Below are positions 38,163 to 50,905 of a stretch of DNA of 64,000 nt, piece by piece (the first letter of the stretch is position 1; every line of letters starts with the position of its first letter). The position numbers and the translations under genes are program-made. Source of the DNA: Strongyloides papillosus. Its lineage: Eukaryota; Nematoda; Chromadorea; Rhabditida; Strongyloididae. The notes below the pieces were generated by a model. That model did not search any database and had not been told where the DNA came from. It saw nothing but the letters and a program-made list of their open reading frames with translations. Where the stretch lies: contig SRSI01000013.1 in the NCBI GenBank assembly GCA_005656395.1, positions 1,798,001-1,862,000 on the forward strand. The letters are read 5' to 3'.

Positions 38163-38978
38163 TTATTTTTTTCCTTTATTATAATTTGTTTTTAAAGTTT
38201 TTGTTATCCATTCCATTCCTTCCTAAAGAAAAAATATATTATTTTTCTAATAAAGATATTTGAAGTAGTATTGCACTTACTTTAATACCTTCTTCACTAA
38301 GTGCTGAGCATGCTTGAATTTGCCACTGTCTATCACGAATAGATGTTAATTGAAGAGAACTAGCAATTTCACTAGCTCTAGCAGCAGTAACAAGATCCTA
38401 CAAATAATATAACGACAAATATAATTTAATTTATCCACTAAAATAATTACCTGTTTATTTGCAAATATTAATATTGGAACATCCTTCAATTTATCTTCTT
38501 CCAAAATATCAGTCAATTCCTATAAAAAAACATATTTACAACAACATTTACTATAAATTACCTACCAGTCCCGTTTCTTCTAAACGTTTGCGATCACTGC
38601 TGTCAATTACATAGATCTAAAAATTAAAAAAATTTGTTCAAATCAATACACATACCAAAACATCAGTATTATCAAAGTAATTTTTCCAATAAGGGCGAAT
38701 TTTTCTTTGGCCACCAATATCCCAAACATTTAATTTAATATCCCCAGAAACAACCGATTTAACATTGAAACCTTGTGTTGGAGTTATATGACTAACATCT
38801 TCAGAAGCTAATTTCTTTAATACGGTTGTTTTTCCAGCATTATCGAGACCTTAAAAGATAAAAAATATCAACGTATTGAATATAGAAAGAGGAATATATA
38901 TTTAATACCTAATAAAAGAATTCTCAATTCTTTGTTTTGAGAATTCTTCATCTTCTTTAAAATATCTAGTAATCCCAT
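38163..38978 (-). CDS. arl-3: ARL3 small GTPase
   Basis: Six exons (38978-38909, 38849-38656, 38616-38566, 38519-38451, 38397-38281, 38222-38163) with 39-59 nt introns give 186 aa. All nucleotide-binding motifs are present: P-loop GLDNAGKT (24-31), switch-1 Thr48 in '[11 protein letters not shown]', switch-2 WDIGGQ (66-71) with '[11 protein letters not shown]', NKQD (126-129) and CSAL (158-161). The N-terminus [11 protein letters not shown] is the amphipathic helix. 'TPTQGFNVK', '[14 protein letters not shown]' and 'LASEDVSHI' distinguish ARL3 from ARL1/2 and ARF. ARL-3 releases lipid-modified cargo from UNC-119 and PDE6D inside cilia and is activated by ARL-13. The gene has several very short exons, all needed to keep the frame. 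No deviations in catalytic residues. Confidence 0.97.
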
Positions 38979-39355
38979 TTTTTTTCGTAACAGTAGTTTT
39001 AACCAATACAAACTATAAATAATATAAAAAGTAAATTTTAAGATAATAATTCACCCTACCAAAGAATACTTTTAGCAAAAATTGAAAATGGCTCATTTGA
39101 ATTTAAGATTCAAACAAATGTAATATCCATGGTAACGAACTATTATCTTTATATATTACTATATTTCAAATATAACTTTATAGAGGTGACGTAAAAGAAA
39201 TGGAAATTGATGAATGGAGGAAAATGAAAAATAAAATTTTATAGTGCAAAGTTTATATTAAACAGTTTTTAATAAGATTTTATTGAGACTTTTAAATAGT
39301 TAAATTATAACATTTAATTAATAATTACATATTTAAGTGGATATTTTATTAGTAA

Positions 39356-39989
39356 CTAAGTTACAAGATTGTTAATTTTTGTATAGGAATTATTTTCATT
39401 TTTATGTAATCGGTCAATTGACAAGTATGAAAATAACGCACTCGAGATCAGTGAACAAATTAAAAATATGTAGAAAGACTTTTTTTCATCTTTAGTTAAA
39501 ATTTTGCATGACTGTATTATTAGTTTAGACTCATTGACGCATTCAAATTTTGTATAATGTCCTTCCTTCATACATATATCTAAAAGAAATTAACGTATAT
39601 ATTTATAAAAGTTTTAGTAAATTTTTAATGTACCTTTAAGGTAGGTATTATTATCTTTATCTCCATCCTCACAACTACTACACATTTGCAAAGATCTTAA
39701 ATTCTTCTTATTTTTGCAAAGAAGTGATAGTTTATCTTCAGTCAAATCTTTTTTACTAATTATAATTTGTTTTTTATTCAAATCTTTCTTACTATCACTA
39801 TTATTTGGATCTACATAATGATTATAATTAGGAGAGTTAATAATATGTAAATTTTTTTCATAACTTTGTTCTTCTATATATTCTTCAAGAATAAAAATAC
39901 ACAAAGATACTCTAGAATTTAAAGAATAACAAAATATTACAAGTATCTTATATAGCTTACCCAAGAATAATACAAATATAACAAATCAT
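39356..39989 (-). CDS. JTB-like single-pass membrane protein
   Basis: Exons 39989-39961 (29 nt), 39911-39634 and 39579-39356 give 176 aa. The tiny first exon supplies a signal peptide (MICYICIILG, continuing VSLCIFIL) and sits directly on a GGCAG acceptor. A polar low-complexity segment is followed by a Cys-rich ectodomain: 'CSSCEDGD', a Cys in 'LKDICMKEGHY', then 'FECVNESKLIIQSCKIL'. A TM helix (FYIFLICSLISSALFSYL) and a short basic tail follow. The order CxxC, Cys, 'GY', 'C..S......SC', TM agrees with the jumping translocation breakpoint protein (JTB), linked in mammals to mitochondria and cytokinesis. Identity outside the Cys is low, so this is a pattern-based assignment. It lies head to tail with arl-3 (377 bp apart). 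Confidence 0.6.
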
Positions 39990-40102
39990 CTGCCTTTGAC
40001 TGCACTTCTCAATCATTTTATTATATAGTTATTCTCTTTTAATAATCTTAATAAAATGTCATATCATAAAATAATTTAATTTATTTTGGCAAAAAATTAT
40101 TA

Positions 40103-40408
40103 ATGCACCAATCAACGTGGAGGATGATGAAATCAAATAAATATTGGAACGTTATACCAAAAAGCTATCTAATAGAACAACAATTTTTATTCCCTATCAT
40201 CAATCAAAGTACATTTCAAATCTTAAAATTTTTTTACTGGTATCAAATGTTTATTAGTGATAAAGTTAAAAAAACAGATATTTTAGAAATTTTATTATTT
40301 CATATGAGTAATAAATTTCTGAGAAGAGTTATATCTATTCAAATAAATATCCCTTTTGATATATTTTATATGAATAATGGAAAAGAATTAAAACAAAATA
40401 ACAGATGA
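40103..40408 (+). CDS. Small unidentified protein (101 aa), possible orphan gene
   Basis: A 101-codon frame opens 113 bp from the JTB-like start on the opposite strand, so the two would share a divergent promoter. The product is basic and rich in Ile, Phe, Lys and aromatic residues, with no signal peptide, clear TM helix or motif that I recognise. Length and codon content are unusual for chance in DNA this AT-rich, but there is no splice acceptor at the ATG. A further 63-codon frame at 40485-40676 could be a downstream exon, but I could not find a junction that joins them. Treat as hypothetical. Confidence 0.3.
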   Translation: MHQSTWRMMKSNKYWNVIPKSYLIEQQFLFPIINQSTFQILKFFYWYQMFISDKVKKTDILEILLFHMSNKFLRRVISIQINIPFDIFYMNNGKELKQNNR

Positions 40409-43400
40409 GTAGTATAATAAATATACTTTTTGTAGAAAAATATTTATTCAATATGAGAATTTTGTTTTTGAATCCATTTCCTAAATGACATGTTTTGAAG
40501 TAGTTAATGTATTACAAAAAAATTTACTTAATTCAAATATTGTTAGTCTTTTTTATGTTCTATTCATAAAATACCTTAAGAACAATTTCTTTCCATTAAA
40601 ATGTTACAAAGGAAAAATTAATAAATTCCATTTCCATATGGATAGAATTAATTTTTTGTGGAAATATTTTTGTTGACTAAAAAAAATGTTCTTTTAATTG
40701 TATTAGAAGTACAATAAGAGTATATTATAAATTTTATATGGATTTGTTTTTTTTTAAAGTTATTTATATTCAAGAATAAAATGTATCTTCAATAGTTATA
40801 CTTAAAAATAATTTGAAAATAATATATTTAAAAAATTACTTGTTATTAAATTTACCTTAAATAAAATAATTTTTGTTAATATTAATAAGATTAGGATAAT
40901 TGTGTTTTCGCAATTTGGTTAAAAACATAATTATGATGTTAATGTAGCGAGTGTATTAACATTCTGTGAATTATCATATTGTTAATTTAATTCTACAGAT
41001 TATCACGCTTTGTGCTTTTCTTTTTTTGTGTAAGCTGCTTATAAAACAATTGAAAGTTTTCATTAAAATACATTGATAAAAAAAGTATATTAGTAAAAAT
41101 ATTTAACATGTTACTAAAAAATAAAGCATCGCTTTTTGTTATTATTTAACATTTCCATGAAAAACAAGCGACATTAAATTTTGGAATCGTTAAAAATAAT
41201 TTTGTTAAAGAACATTGATAATTATGAATTTTAAAAAGATTGTTAATTAAAATAAAATATTTTAGTATATTCAGTTAAATAAAAAAAGAAAGAATATTAA
41301 TTAAAAAAGTAACATTTAAATGTCAAATTAATTTTAATTAAAATTTGCCAAAATCACACTTTGTTAATTTACCAAAAATCAAATTGAAGTATTGACTGTG
41401 TAACTGTTCTAATTTTTTATTTAAAAAATCTAACTGTACTTTAGTTTGATTGATTGAAACATTTCTTAGATTGATATGCTAAATTATGTGGAAAAACATA
41501 TTTTATCTATTTTTAAGGTTCTAATTATATTTGATATATTATAAAGAATGATGTATTGATAGATTGGAAGTGACATTAATTTTATTAAAATATTGAGCTT
41601 AGCATTAATTGATAATAATTTGATATTTTTCTTTATTGATAATTTTTAAAAAATAGAAGCAAACATTGTAGTAAAAAATTACTCTTTCAAATATTTAACA
41701 AACGTTTTTATCACTAAAAGATACGAACACATAATTTTTATATTTTATTCTAATAAGGAGAAAAATAAACAACATTATATAAACAATTTTCGATAGTTCA
41801 ATCACGACAAAAGGTCAAAAACATTAGTTGATATAATTTTTATTAGCTAATAAAAAAGAATACCTGAGAAATAATAATAAATATAAAAATGTGTCATTAA
41901 TGTAAATATTCAAAAAATTTTATGATAGAATATAAAAGGTATCCTTTAATGGACGTATTCCCCTCATTATTTTATTTATACTTTCTCATATTCATTTAAA
42001 TCCCTATAAAAAATAATGTATAAAAAAATCACTTTGGTAAACATACTGTGACGTTTCTTCTCTTATAGGGCTAAGATCATAACATCTGTATTTTTTCTTA
42101 TTTTTCTTTGAAAATATTAGATAGAAATAGTCAAAATACCTTAGAAAAAACTTCTTAACAGATATAAATTTATAAATTATGCTATTATAATATTTTGCCA
42201 TCTTTTTATTCAAATCATATATAATAAGGAGAGCTATGTTTAAAAAAATTCATATATAATGTTGAGCAATATAATTGGGTTTTTTATAAACAACATTCTT
42301 TTTAATGTAAAATTCATATCTCGTGCACTTATTGTTTTTAAAATTGATAAACTATGTAATTTATTATAGAATGTAATTTAATATTTTTTATTATGTTAAT
42401 TTGAATTATACATTATAATATAATAAAATTTTAAATGTCATTTTTCCATTAAGATAAAATATTTAATATTTATTAAGGTCTTTTTGTCGGAAATAAATTT
42501 TCTTATATTTTTTGTCAATTTTGTAATTTTTTATTAGAAGATACGTCACATCTTTGATAGAATATATGAGTTAAAATTTACTTCAAAATATATATCAATA
42601 ACAACTCTAGCTCAATATTACTTTTAGGGAGGAGTATTTAAATTAGATGTAGATTTATTTTTATTATTTAGTAAGAAAAATGATTCATTAAAATTAGCAC
42701 TGGAGTAAAAAAAACAATTTTGTGGAATTTATAAAAACACATATTTCGATATTGAATTTTTTTAATATCTAACTGTATATAAAATTTATTTAAAAGATAA
42801 TATGTTTTAAGTTATTATAAACGATTATATTCTTGCACATAAGTTTTGTCAATTATTGATATCTTAAACATTAAAAATATAGAAAAATTATTTAGATTTT
42901 AAATTAAAAATAAACATCAAAAAAGTTTTTCATGTTTTTTTTAACTCTGAAGTTCACAAAATTTTTTTAACAAATTTATCGAATTTTTTCCGGAGAAACT
43001 AATATGTTTTATGTCTTAAATAATTGGAAGTAAGTATTTAAATAAATCTGATAAAATCTTGTAGTGGAAAAAGACAAGTAAAAATAATCCTACTTAAGTT
43101 AATATGCGATTTATGCACTCACTAAATATTTGCTGAAAAGGTATTTCTCCAAATCATTTGCTAAAAAAATTGTGATATTTTTTATATTTTGTGATTATAA
43201 AAATGAGTATCCTCTTTTATAATTTGTGTATTGAACAAACTCTATATAGAATTAATTATTTCTTTACAAAATGTTTTCATATTTTTATATAAACATCTTG
43301 AAAACATATGATATGTTCCAGAACGTTTTTATAAAAGTTTAAATCTTTTTTGTAGGAAAAGGTGATTTATCGTATATATTGAACTAGAATTGTTTTCATT

Positions 43401-46400
43401 GTGTGAACCTAAGGAGTATTCTGTTGTATGGTATTAAACCATTGAATACTGAAAAAGTCTTAAAATTAGTTTACTAGATAATGCAGTTGGGAGTAATTTA
43501 AAGCTTGATTCTATCTTAGAGCTGCGAAATATAAAGACAATTGAATAAGAAGCACGATTAAGTTACTCTAAATATGTAAAAATTATTAGTATAATTTTTT
43601 ATGTTTTTTACATAATGATTCTATGAATAATAAAGACAAAATTTAATGAAATTGCCAAAAAAGAGAATGTTTAAAACCATTGTGTCTAGGAAAATATAAT
43701 TCTACAAATGACATGGACTTGAAAAAATTGAAATTAATTATTACCTAAAATTCAAACATTATTATTAATTTGATTGTAAATAAGAAGAAAAATAAATTTA
43801 GTGTTTTATCAGAGTTTCGATTAGCAATTTATCATTTATAAATGATGGATTATTTGGCAATGAATTGGTGGACACGATATTTTGTAAAGGACACGAAATA
43901 ATTCTGCTTTTATCATTATTATTTTTTGTTGTATTTAATGATAGAAAAAGTAGATTCATCGCATAATGTATGTTGGAATCTAGGTATATTTATTCATTAA
44001 TATTCTTAAACAAAAACTTTATTATATATTTGTTAAAAACTAAGTTTTCCTAATAACTTTATTTGTTAAAAATAGAATATAATATGGAAATAGTAACAAT
44101 TAAAAAAATTATTAATTAAAAATATAAATATTTATAATGTTGCCCAAAAACTGTACTTCATATTTTTATAAGGTGCTTTATCTTTTGATAAATTCTTTGT
44201 TAATAAATGAATAATTGCAGTAAATTATTTTCAAGTAAAAAAGATTAACCAAGTGATTACGATAAATCTGCAGAATCACAAGCAACTAAGGGAAAAAAAG
44301 TTTTTTGAAATGGTGACGATGAAAATTTGCATATTTTAATAGTAGTGTCTATCTTGATGTTGATATTCATCTGATTTGTGATACTGAAAATGGATTAAAT
44401 CAGTTCCTTAAAATATCACTCTAATAAAGCTAACTTCAAAACGAAAGACTTTATAAAAACATTAATGAAACAGATAAACACTAAACAGTATATATCTAAA
44501 AATAAATGAAAAAAATAAACAACGGAAAAAAGATACGTAAAGAAAAATTTTTGTATAAAATATGGTAGAAAAAAGGTATGAAATAATACTTTTAAAAAAT
44601 CCAAAATTTCAAAAAATTTGCGATCGAGGCAAAGGATGATTGACATTGTTAAAAATCTTAAAAACTATATAAAAAAAGACTCACGATTTTCTAAAATTCA
44701 ACTTTCTTTTTTCGAACGAGTCAGCATACAAGCTACATTTATTTTAATGTTTACTAAAAAAATTGATTAAATACATAAATTATGATAGCTTCAAAGCTTA
44801 AAAATAGAAAATTTATCAAATAAATAACAGTAGGAAATCATTTAAATAATATACCAAAGAATTTATACAGTTATTGTGAGCATTTGAAAACATTTTCAAA
44901 GATGTTATTTTAAAAAAAGTTACATTTGGCAGCTAAATGTTATTCTATTTAATTTTTTGTCTTTTACGCATTACAAAAAACTAAATAGCACAATAAATAA
45001 AAGTTCGTATAAGCATAAATGCTTTTTTTTACCTGTTAATTATTGGGATAAAAGAAATTATGTTATTATAAAATTTTTTGGTGATTTAACGATGTACAAT
45101 TGACTTCCTTTATTAAGTTTTACAAATTCTCCACAACTTAATTTTTTCTTAATTGAAGAAAGCGAGTTGGATTTTTATGCATTTTTTTATTGTCCTACTA
45201 TTAGTTTATCTTTTTCATAATTATTTTCCAATAACAAAGAAAATTAATAAATTTCTGTGAATATAGACTACAACTTTCAAAAATTTTAAATTTACTGAAT
45301 GGCATTACTTGAAGAAATGTAATTTCAGTTATTAAAAAATCTATTTATTATATTACTAATTTATCTTTAAACTAAAAATTTTATTTTAATTGTATCGAGC
45401 ATGTAGAAATGCTCATAATATATAATCATTATTATATTTAAATTTACGTAAATTATAATTAAGGGAGAAATTTAATCTATATTTATATTTAAATTTCACT
45501 TTTAATAAATCTAAAGATCTATAACTTTTTGTTTTAATACAGTATGATGATAAATAAAAAATACATAATTTTGTTACACTTATAAATTATATTCCATTTT
45601 ACGTTTAAAAAGAATAAACATTGATTAATATACTGTCACATCATTCATTATGATAGTAATGTTACCCTAATTAATTAAATAATATGAAGTAAATAACAGA
45701 TTCTACAATCGTATATAAAATATCTTCCTCTACCAATATATGAAGTGATTATATAATATTTGGAAAACTTATTTTTCTTTTTACGTACGCCTTGTATAAA
45801 TATTGATATAATTTACAATTATATAAAAAAATTTCTTTTTTTACTTTGCTTATTTAATGATATGATCGTTATGCTAAAGAATTTAACATTGTTAATATCT
45901 TTAATTGGGAGATAGCTACTTTTCATAATTCGCTTTTAAAAAGTATTGTTTATTTTTTGATTTAGTAGTTTCTATTAATGTAAAAATAGAAACAAATTAC
46001 GTTATATGTTTTTAATTAATTTTTCAAAATACTATTTAATAATTTTTTTTACATATTATTAAATTGAATTAGTTTAAAATACTTATAATTAAAAATATAA
46101 TATAAAACTAATAGAAATACAATTATTACAATTGAGGTTCAAAAATATGTATAGGTTTTGTTTTTCATTAATGAAAAAATTATTCAGCATAATGAATTTC
46201 TATGAGTAATAATTACTATCAATTTGGAATCTAAAATTAATATATTTTATATGAATTTTCTTTGATAATTGATAAATTAAAAATATATATTTAGTATCAA
46301 TTAAAATATATCAGTATTCTAATTTTATAATCAATTTCTATGGACATAATAACCTAATAATTTTTGTTTAATATTTCCCATGAACATATCATGAGAAGTT

Positions 46401-46822
46401 TCCCAATATTTTAATTACAATATTTACTTTTGACTATTTTATTATCGTTTAAAAGGCATATTATTCTTTTTCTAAAATAGTTAAACTATTAGATCAGAAA
46501 TTAGTAACACATTTTTAATTGGAACAAAAGGATAAAATAATTCTCATTACGGTAGGTATCTAATTTTTTCTGTAATTTAAGTGATTTTTTATGTGTTTTC
46601 TTTAAAAAAGATATCATAACTGATAATATGCAAAAAGCAAATCATTTATTACAATGTTAAACTTTTTTTTGTTCCTGTTTCTTTCAAAATCAACCCGAAT
46701 AACATTAGAACATATATTATTTAAACATAGCAACTAAAAAGTATAACTTCTTAATTAATATTAAATATACGAAAAATTTCACTGTGATATTTAACATTAG
46801 TTAATTGAAATCCCAAATTTAA
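40409..46822. other. 6.4-kb gene-free region
   Basis: AT-rich, with stops in all frames. Minus-strand frames near 42004-42213 and 44416-44646 are short, composed of AT-codon residues, and without features. The stretch at about 43350-43560 is slightly less AT-rich but gives no translatable homology that I recognise. No transposon ends were identified. Confidence 0.5.
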
Positions 46823-47592
46823 ATGTTTTCAAAATTTATTGGACTATTTACTTTTTTGCATTCATTTTTTGTCTGTGAAAAGTACAGTTCATCCTTGAAT
46901 ATAAAAGTTACAAAACTAACAAATTTAAATATTGGTAGTCATGTTGTAGCACATACTTATAATTTAACTTCATTTTACATTGGCAAAATTACTAAGTTCA
47001 ATGGCATTAGGATTATTTTATTATTTATACGACGAAGAGAAATTTCTAGGAAGATATAAAACAGCTATAAATGGTGGAGCGATTAGAAAAATTTGTGGAA
47101 ATGGATGTAAGTATTCTACTATTTCAAACATTGCCAAAAAATTTAGTCATGGTAACAAAGAAGAAATTTTAAAAAAATTAGACAAATATTATGATTGTAA
47201 GAGAGCCTATATCAAGATTTATAAGTGGTTTTATTCAAATATGTGTTCTTAATATTGGTTTACAACAAAATCATTCAAATTGTTTTAATTGTAGAAAGAA
47301 TATGAAATGTTTCATTGAAAGGCTGTACAATCATACTCAAAATTTGAATAGAAAACTAACAAATACTAACATATTTATTATGTATCATTTTTATCCACAA
47401 TCATGGTATTGTTAAATAAGATTTTAAAAATAATTTACTATGTTGTTTAGGCATCGTGAATATCTACAGTACAAGGATAGCTATGGAATATTTTTTTATA
47501 CTGGTGATTCTAAATCTTTTAATAAAGAATATTTATCAAAATTAAAGGACACCATAGTATCTAATGAAAAAATTGAATTTACTAAAAAATAA
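46823..47592 (+). pseudogene. Carbohydrate sulfotransferase family (nematode expansion type), frameshifted
   Basis: A signal peptide start (MFSKFIGLFTFLHSFFVCEK) leads into 'VVAHTYNLTSFYIGK'. The frame then changes to 'LLSSMALGLFYYLYDEEKFL', the PAPS 5' phosphosulfate loop region. It changes again near 47191 to 'MIVREPISRFISGFIQ', the 3'-phosphate binding block, followed by Cys-rich 'NCFNCRKNMKCFIERLY' and 'HFYPQSW'. A GT..AG intron (47406-47450) connects to a last exon 47451-47592. Each frame change is a one-base shift with no room for an intron. This layout matches the sulfotransferase-2-like proteins (Pfam PF03567) that are enlarged in Strongyloides-type nematodes. As read it cannot make the enzyme; two sequencing errors so close together are less likely than decay. 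Confidence 0.75.
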
Positions 47593-48457
47593 ATTTCCAA
47601 TCGAAACATAACTCATTCTACATCAGGTTAAAAAGTAACTAAACACAACAAAATAAAACTTTTAAAGGATAAATATTTAATGAACTTTTTAAAAGAGTAT
47701 TTGTAGAAGATTATATAGAATTTAATTTTTAACAAAAATAAGCTTTTTCTCTAAATAATTTATTTTCTATAAAACATTTTTCTTACTAAAAATTATTTGT
47801 AACAGCATTGACAATTTGCAAATGTTTTGTTATCTAAATTAATTGGTACATTCTTGAATACAAAAATATATTATGATGATATATATTGAGAGCACGATGC
47901 TATAACTTATAATCAGAAATGAATATGTATTTTTGGTTATTCTTTCAAGTTCAATGTAAAGTTCATGCTATAAAAATATTACTGATAAAGCAAGATAAAT
48001 TTTAGTATATAAATTAGAGTGACTAGGAAAAATTGAGTCTACCAAATGATAATAAAATTGTTTTGAATAATTTTTTTACTGTTGTACTTTTATTTTGTTG
48101 AAGATTTTTTAAAAAACTGTATATTTTTCTACAAATATATGCATGATAAATTATTTAATTAATAATTGTTATAAAATCTATTATAAGGTAATTATTAAAC
48201 TTATATTTTTTTGATTCTCCGAATTCAATAATTACATAAAGTCCATTAATTTATTTTCTTAAATCATCATCAATAATATAAATTTTTTGATTGCTTTTTC
48301 ATGGGGTATGATACCAAAAATAAACATAATAAAAAAAGAAAAAATTATTTTATTAAAAAAGAAATATAAACCATTGTAACTTATTGTTTTCATGGAATCC
48401 TACTTCCCTTAAAACTACATTGTGTTCCCCTTGAAAGTATGTATTATATAGAATCTT
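47593..48457. other. Intergenic, no gene seen
   Basis: AT-rich spacer between the sulfotransferase relic and the receptor array. Confidence 0.5.
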
Positions 48458-48812
48458 TCAACTATCGCTTATGAGGGAAAAGTAACTGAAAATTGTAAAA
48501 AAAATTACCACTAAACATATTTCTGAAATACTGCAAGCATTATCATACAGATACCGGATTACTCTATAACAGACTTTTGTATAACGTGGAAGAAACGTTC
48601 TAAATTGTCCTCTATGTGAACCAAGAAAATTATAAAATATATGACATGTCCTTATTACTACCAAAAATTTTGTCTATTCATTTGTTTTTTTGTACTGTTT
48701 TAAAAAAAATTATGCAAATGTTGAACAAAATAACGAAACAAATACAATTCTTGCTAGTATTTTTCAATAGTCTTTATAAGGGCATTGCGATAGAAATGTA
48801 TAAAAAAATATA
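48458..48812 (-). pseudogene. Decayed first exon of the serpentine-receptor family (copy 1)
   Basis: A minus-strand frame contains 'FRTFLPRYTKVCYRVIRYLY', the equivalent of 'LRTFFPRKLVACYGFIRFFG' in the two intact copies. Upstream, 'SQCPYKDY' followed by a stop corresponds to 'SQCPNEDYC' near their start. No second exon is attached. It is therefore a dead fragment of the same tandem family and lies at the 3' end of the array in gene orientation. Confidence 0.65.
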
Positions 48813-48936
48813 AAAATATTAAAATTTATTAAAAAAATAATATGAAAGTTCGCCTATTTATAAATAAAAAAAAAGATTAATTATTAAAAAAATTTGTATG
48901 TTAGAATTTTAAAATCAAAAAATTAAAGGTTTAAAG

Positions 48937-49989
48937 TTATGTTTTTCTATTTGTTGTTATATTATTTGAATTTAATTTCTTTATAATGACTGTCTTTCTT
49001 TTTATTTCAGAATTTGAAATGAAGTAAAGTATATAACATGAAGAAATTATTCCATAAATATAAATAAAAAACAAAGGCGAATTCGACAATATTTTTGTTA
49101 TCCAATAATATTCTTCACTATTAAAGAAATTAACACAGATAAAAAACACTGAAACAGGTAAATAAACAATAATTATTGGAATAACAACATTTATAATATG
49201 ATGAATAAATTTTTTTATATGGTTATTCTTCTGGTCTGACATTTGGCCAAGTACTTTAATTTCCCGTACGAATTTTAACATTTTAAATAAAACGTATAAA
49301 TAATGAACAATAAATGTCAAATAAAATATGGAACCAAATATGAAACTTAATATAGTAACATTCATATTTGAATCAACTATTCCTGCTATAGCATAATTAT
49401 TATCTATAAGAAATTGTAAGTCTTGATGTTTTGAAAGAATATCTGATACCACTTCTTTCCTAGAACCAAAAATAAAAGTATATGTTATTAAAAGAGCAGC
49501 ACTAGAAATTAAAAATACGGAAAAACTTAATTTTTGTACTAAGTTATTTTGATGAAAGTTTTTTTTTCTACACAAATTATTAAATTGCCCATTGAAAGCA
49601 TACAGTATAAGTGCTAATTCAAACATAACATATACGAATAATAAAGACTAAAAAAATTTAATTAACTTAGATAGATAATCGCATACCAATGTAATTTGAC
49701 ATCCAATATCACCAAAAAATCTTATAAATCCATAGCATGCTACAAGTTTTCTTGGAAAAAATGTTCGTAATTCTCCAAATATTGAAGAAAATGAATACAT
49801 AATGGTAGATAAAATTTTAGTGAATGTTAAAAATTTAATATAATCATTTTTTGAATTTTTACAATATTTGAATAAATAAGTTACCAGGAATAGTTGCATT
49901 ATCATTACTATTATACTTAATATCGACATTCCAATACAATAGTCTTCATTTGGACATTGAGAAAAAATAGTTTTGCTAAATAAGTACAT
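48937..49989 (-). CDS. Nematode serpentine (7TM) chemoreceptor-like protein, copy 2
   Basis: Exons 49989-49687 (101 codons) and 49647-48937 (236 codons plus stop) join across a 39-nt intron to give 337 aa. It starts MYLFSKTIFSQCPNEDYC and has about seven hydrophobic segments. 'FPRKLVACYGFIRFFG' lies between TM2 and TM3 and 'LYAFNGQFNNLCRKKNFHQN' after TM3. The TM6-TM7 part has 'HHIINVVIPIIIVYLPVSVF' and ends 'SSCYILYFI'. The arrangement resembles the Str-superfamily chemosensory receptors of nematodes, but I cannot assign a named sr family. Same length, exon lengths and intron position as copy 3, so the two come from a tandem duplication. Likely a sensory-neuron membrane receptor; ligand unknown. 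Confidence 0.75.
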
Positions 49990-50905
49990 AATTATTTAAA
50001 ATCCGAAAGTATTGATAAATTACAACATGTAAAAAATTTTTAGTAATGTCTATATTTTATATAAAAGTTGAAAGACCAGTAAGATATTTAATTTCTTTTT
50101 TTAAATTTATAGCAATCTTTTCTTATGAATCACTTTAAGAAGCAAATAACGCAGCCAATTACATATCATACTACAAATAGCAATATATTAAATAATCATG
50201 AGACAAAAATTTTGTAGTGCCATTTTGAAGTTATTTTATTTAAGAAACATCATAAAAAAATATGTATATTGCTTTAATACCGAGTCTAAGGCAGCGAAAA
50301 GAAAATTTCATTTATCTAACTACTTATGACTTTAAAAAATCAAAAATTCAATGGCAAAGGCTATTTATTGCATAATGTATGTTTAATTTAACATGCAGCT
50401 TACATATACATCATAATTATATATTAATAAAATATTTGACCATATTAGTATCTTAACAAGAATATTTCCTAAGTTTTTTATGGTTTATCACATTATTAGA
50501 TGATTTTTATCGTTTATAATCCCTTAGCACTCATATCTCCTCAAATGTTAGCTAAAAGATTCGTAGAAAATTATAAAAAAAATATTCAAATATGTAATAA
50601 GAATATTATTTTTAATCACATTGTAGAATATTGCAAATGAAAAATTATATATTTTACAATAATAAACAAAAAAAATTACTTATGTATAAGAAAATTTTGA
50701 ACTAGTAGAAATGTTTATTGTTTAAATTTATTTTTATATGACTTCAAAAAAAATCAATTATGAGATAAAACGATAAAAATAAATCATTATTAATAATATT
50801 GCTTAATAGGTTACAATAGTTCATAGCAACTCAAATACTTTAAAAAATTTGCATCATAAAATGAATTTCATAAAATTTGTAGTAGTAAAAAATTATAACT
50901 TTATA
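49990..50905. other. Intergenic spacer within receptor array
   Basis: Promoter side of copy 2 and 3' side of copy 3. No gene seen. About 910 bp, probably carrying the copy-specific regulatory sequence. Confidence 0.5.

Noticed and set aside
40485..40676. 63-codon plus-strand frame, considered as second exon of the small orphan gene
   Set aside because: No GT..AG pair joined it to 40103-40408 in frame; the preceding frame ends at its own TGA.
42004..42213. 69-codon minus-strand frame
   Set aside because: Low-complexity Tyr/Lys/Phe/Ser translation, no homology pattern.
44416..44646. 76-codon minus-strand hydrophobic frame
   Set aside because: Phe/Leu/Ile-rich noise from T-rich DNA; no receptor landmarks.
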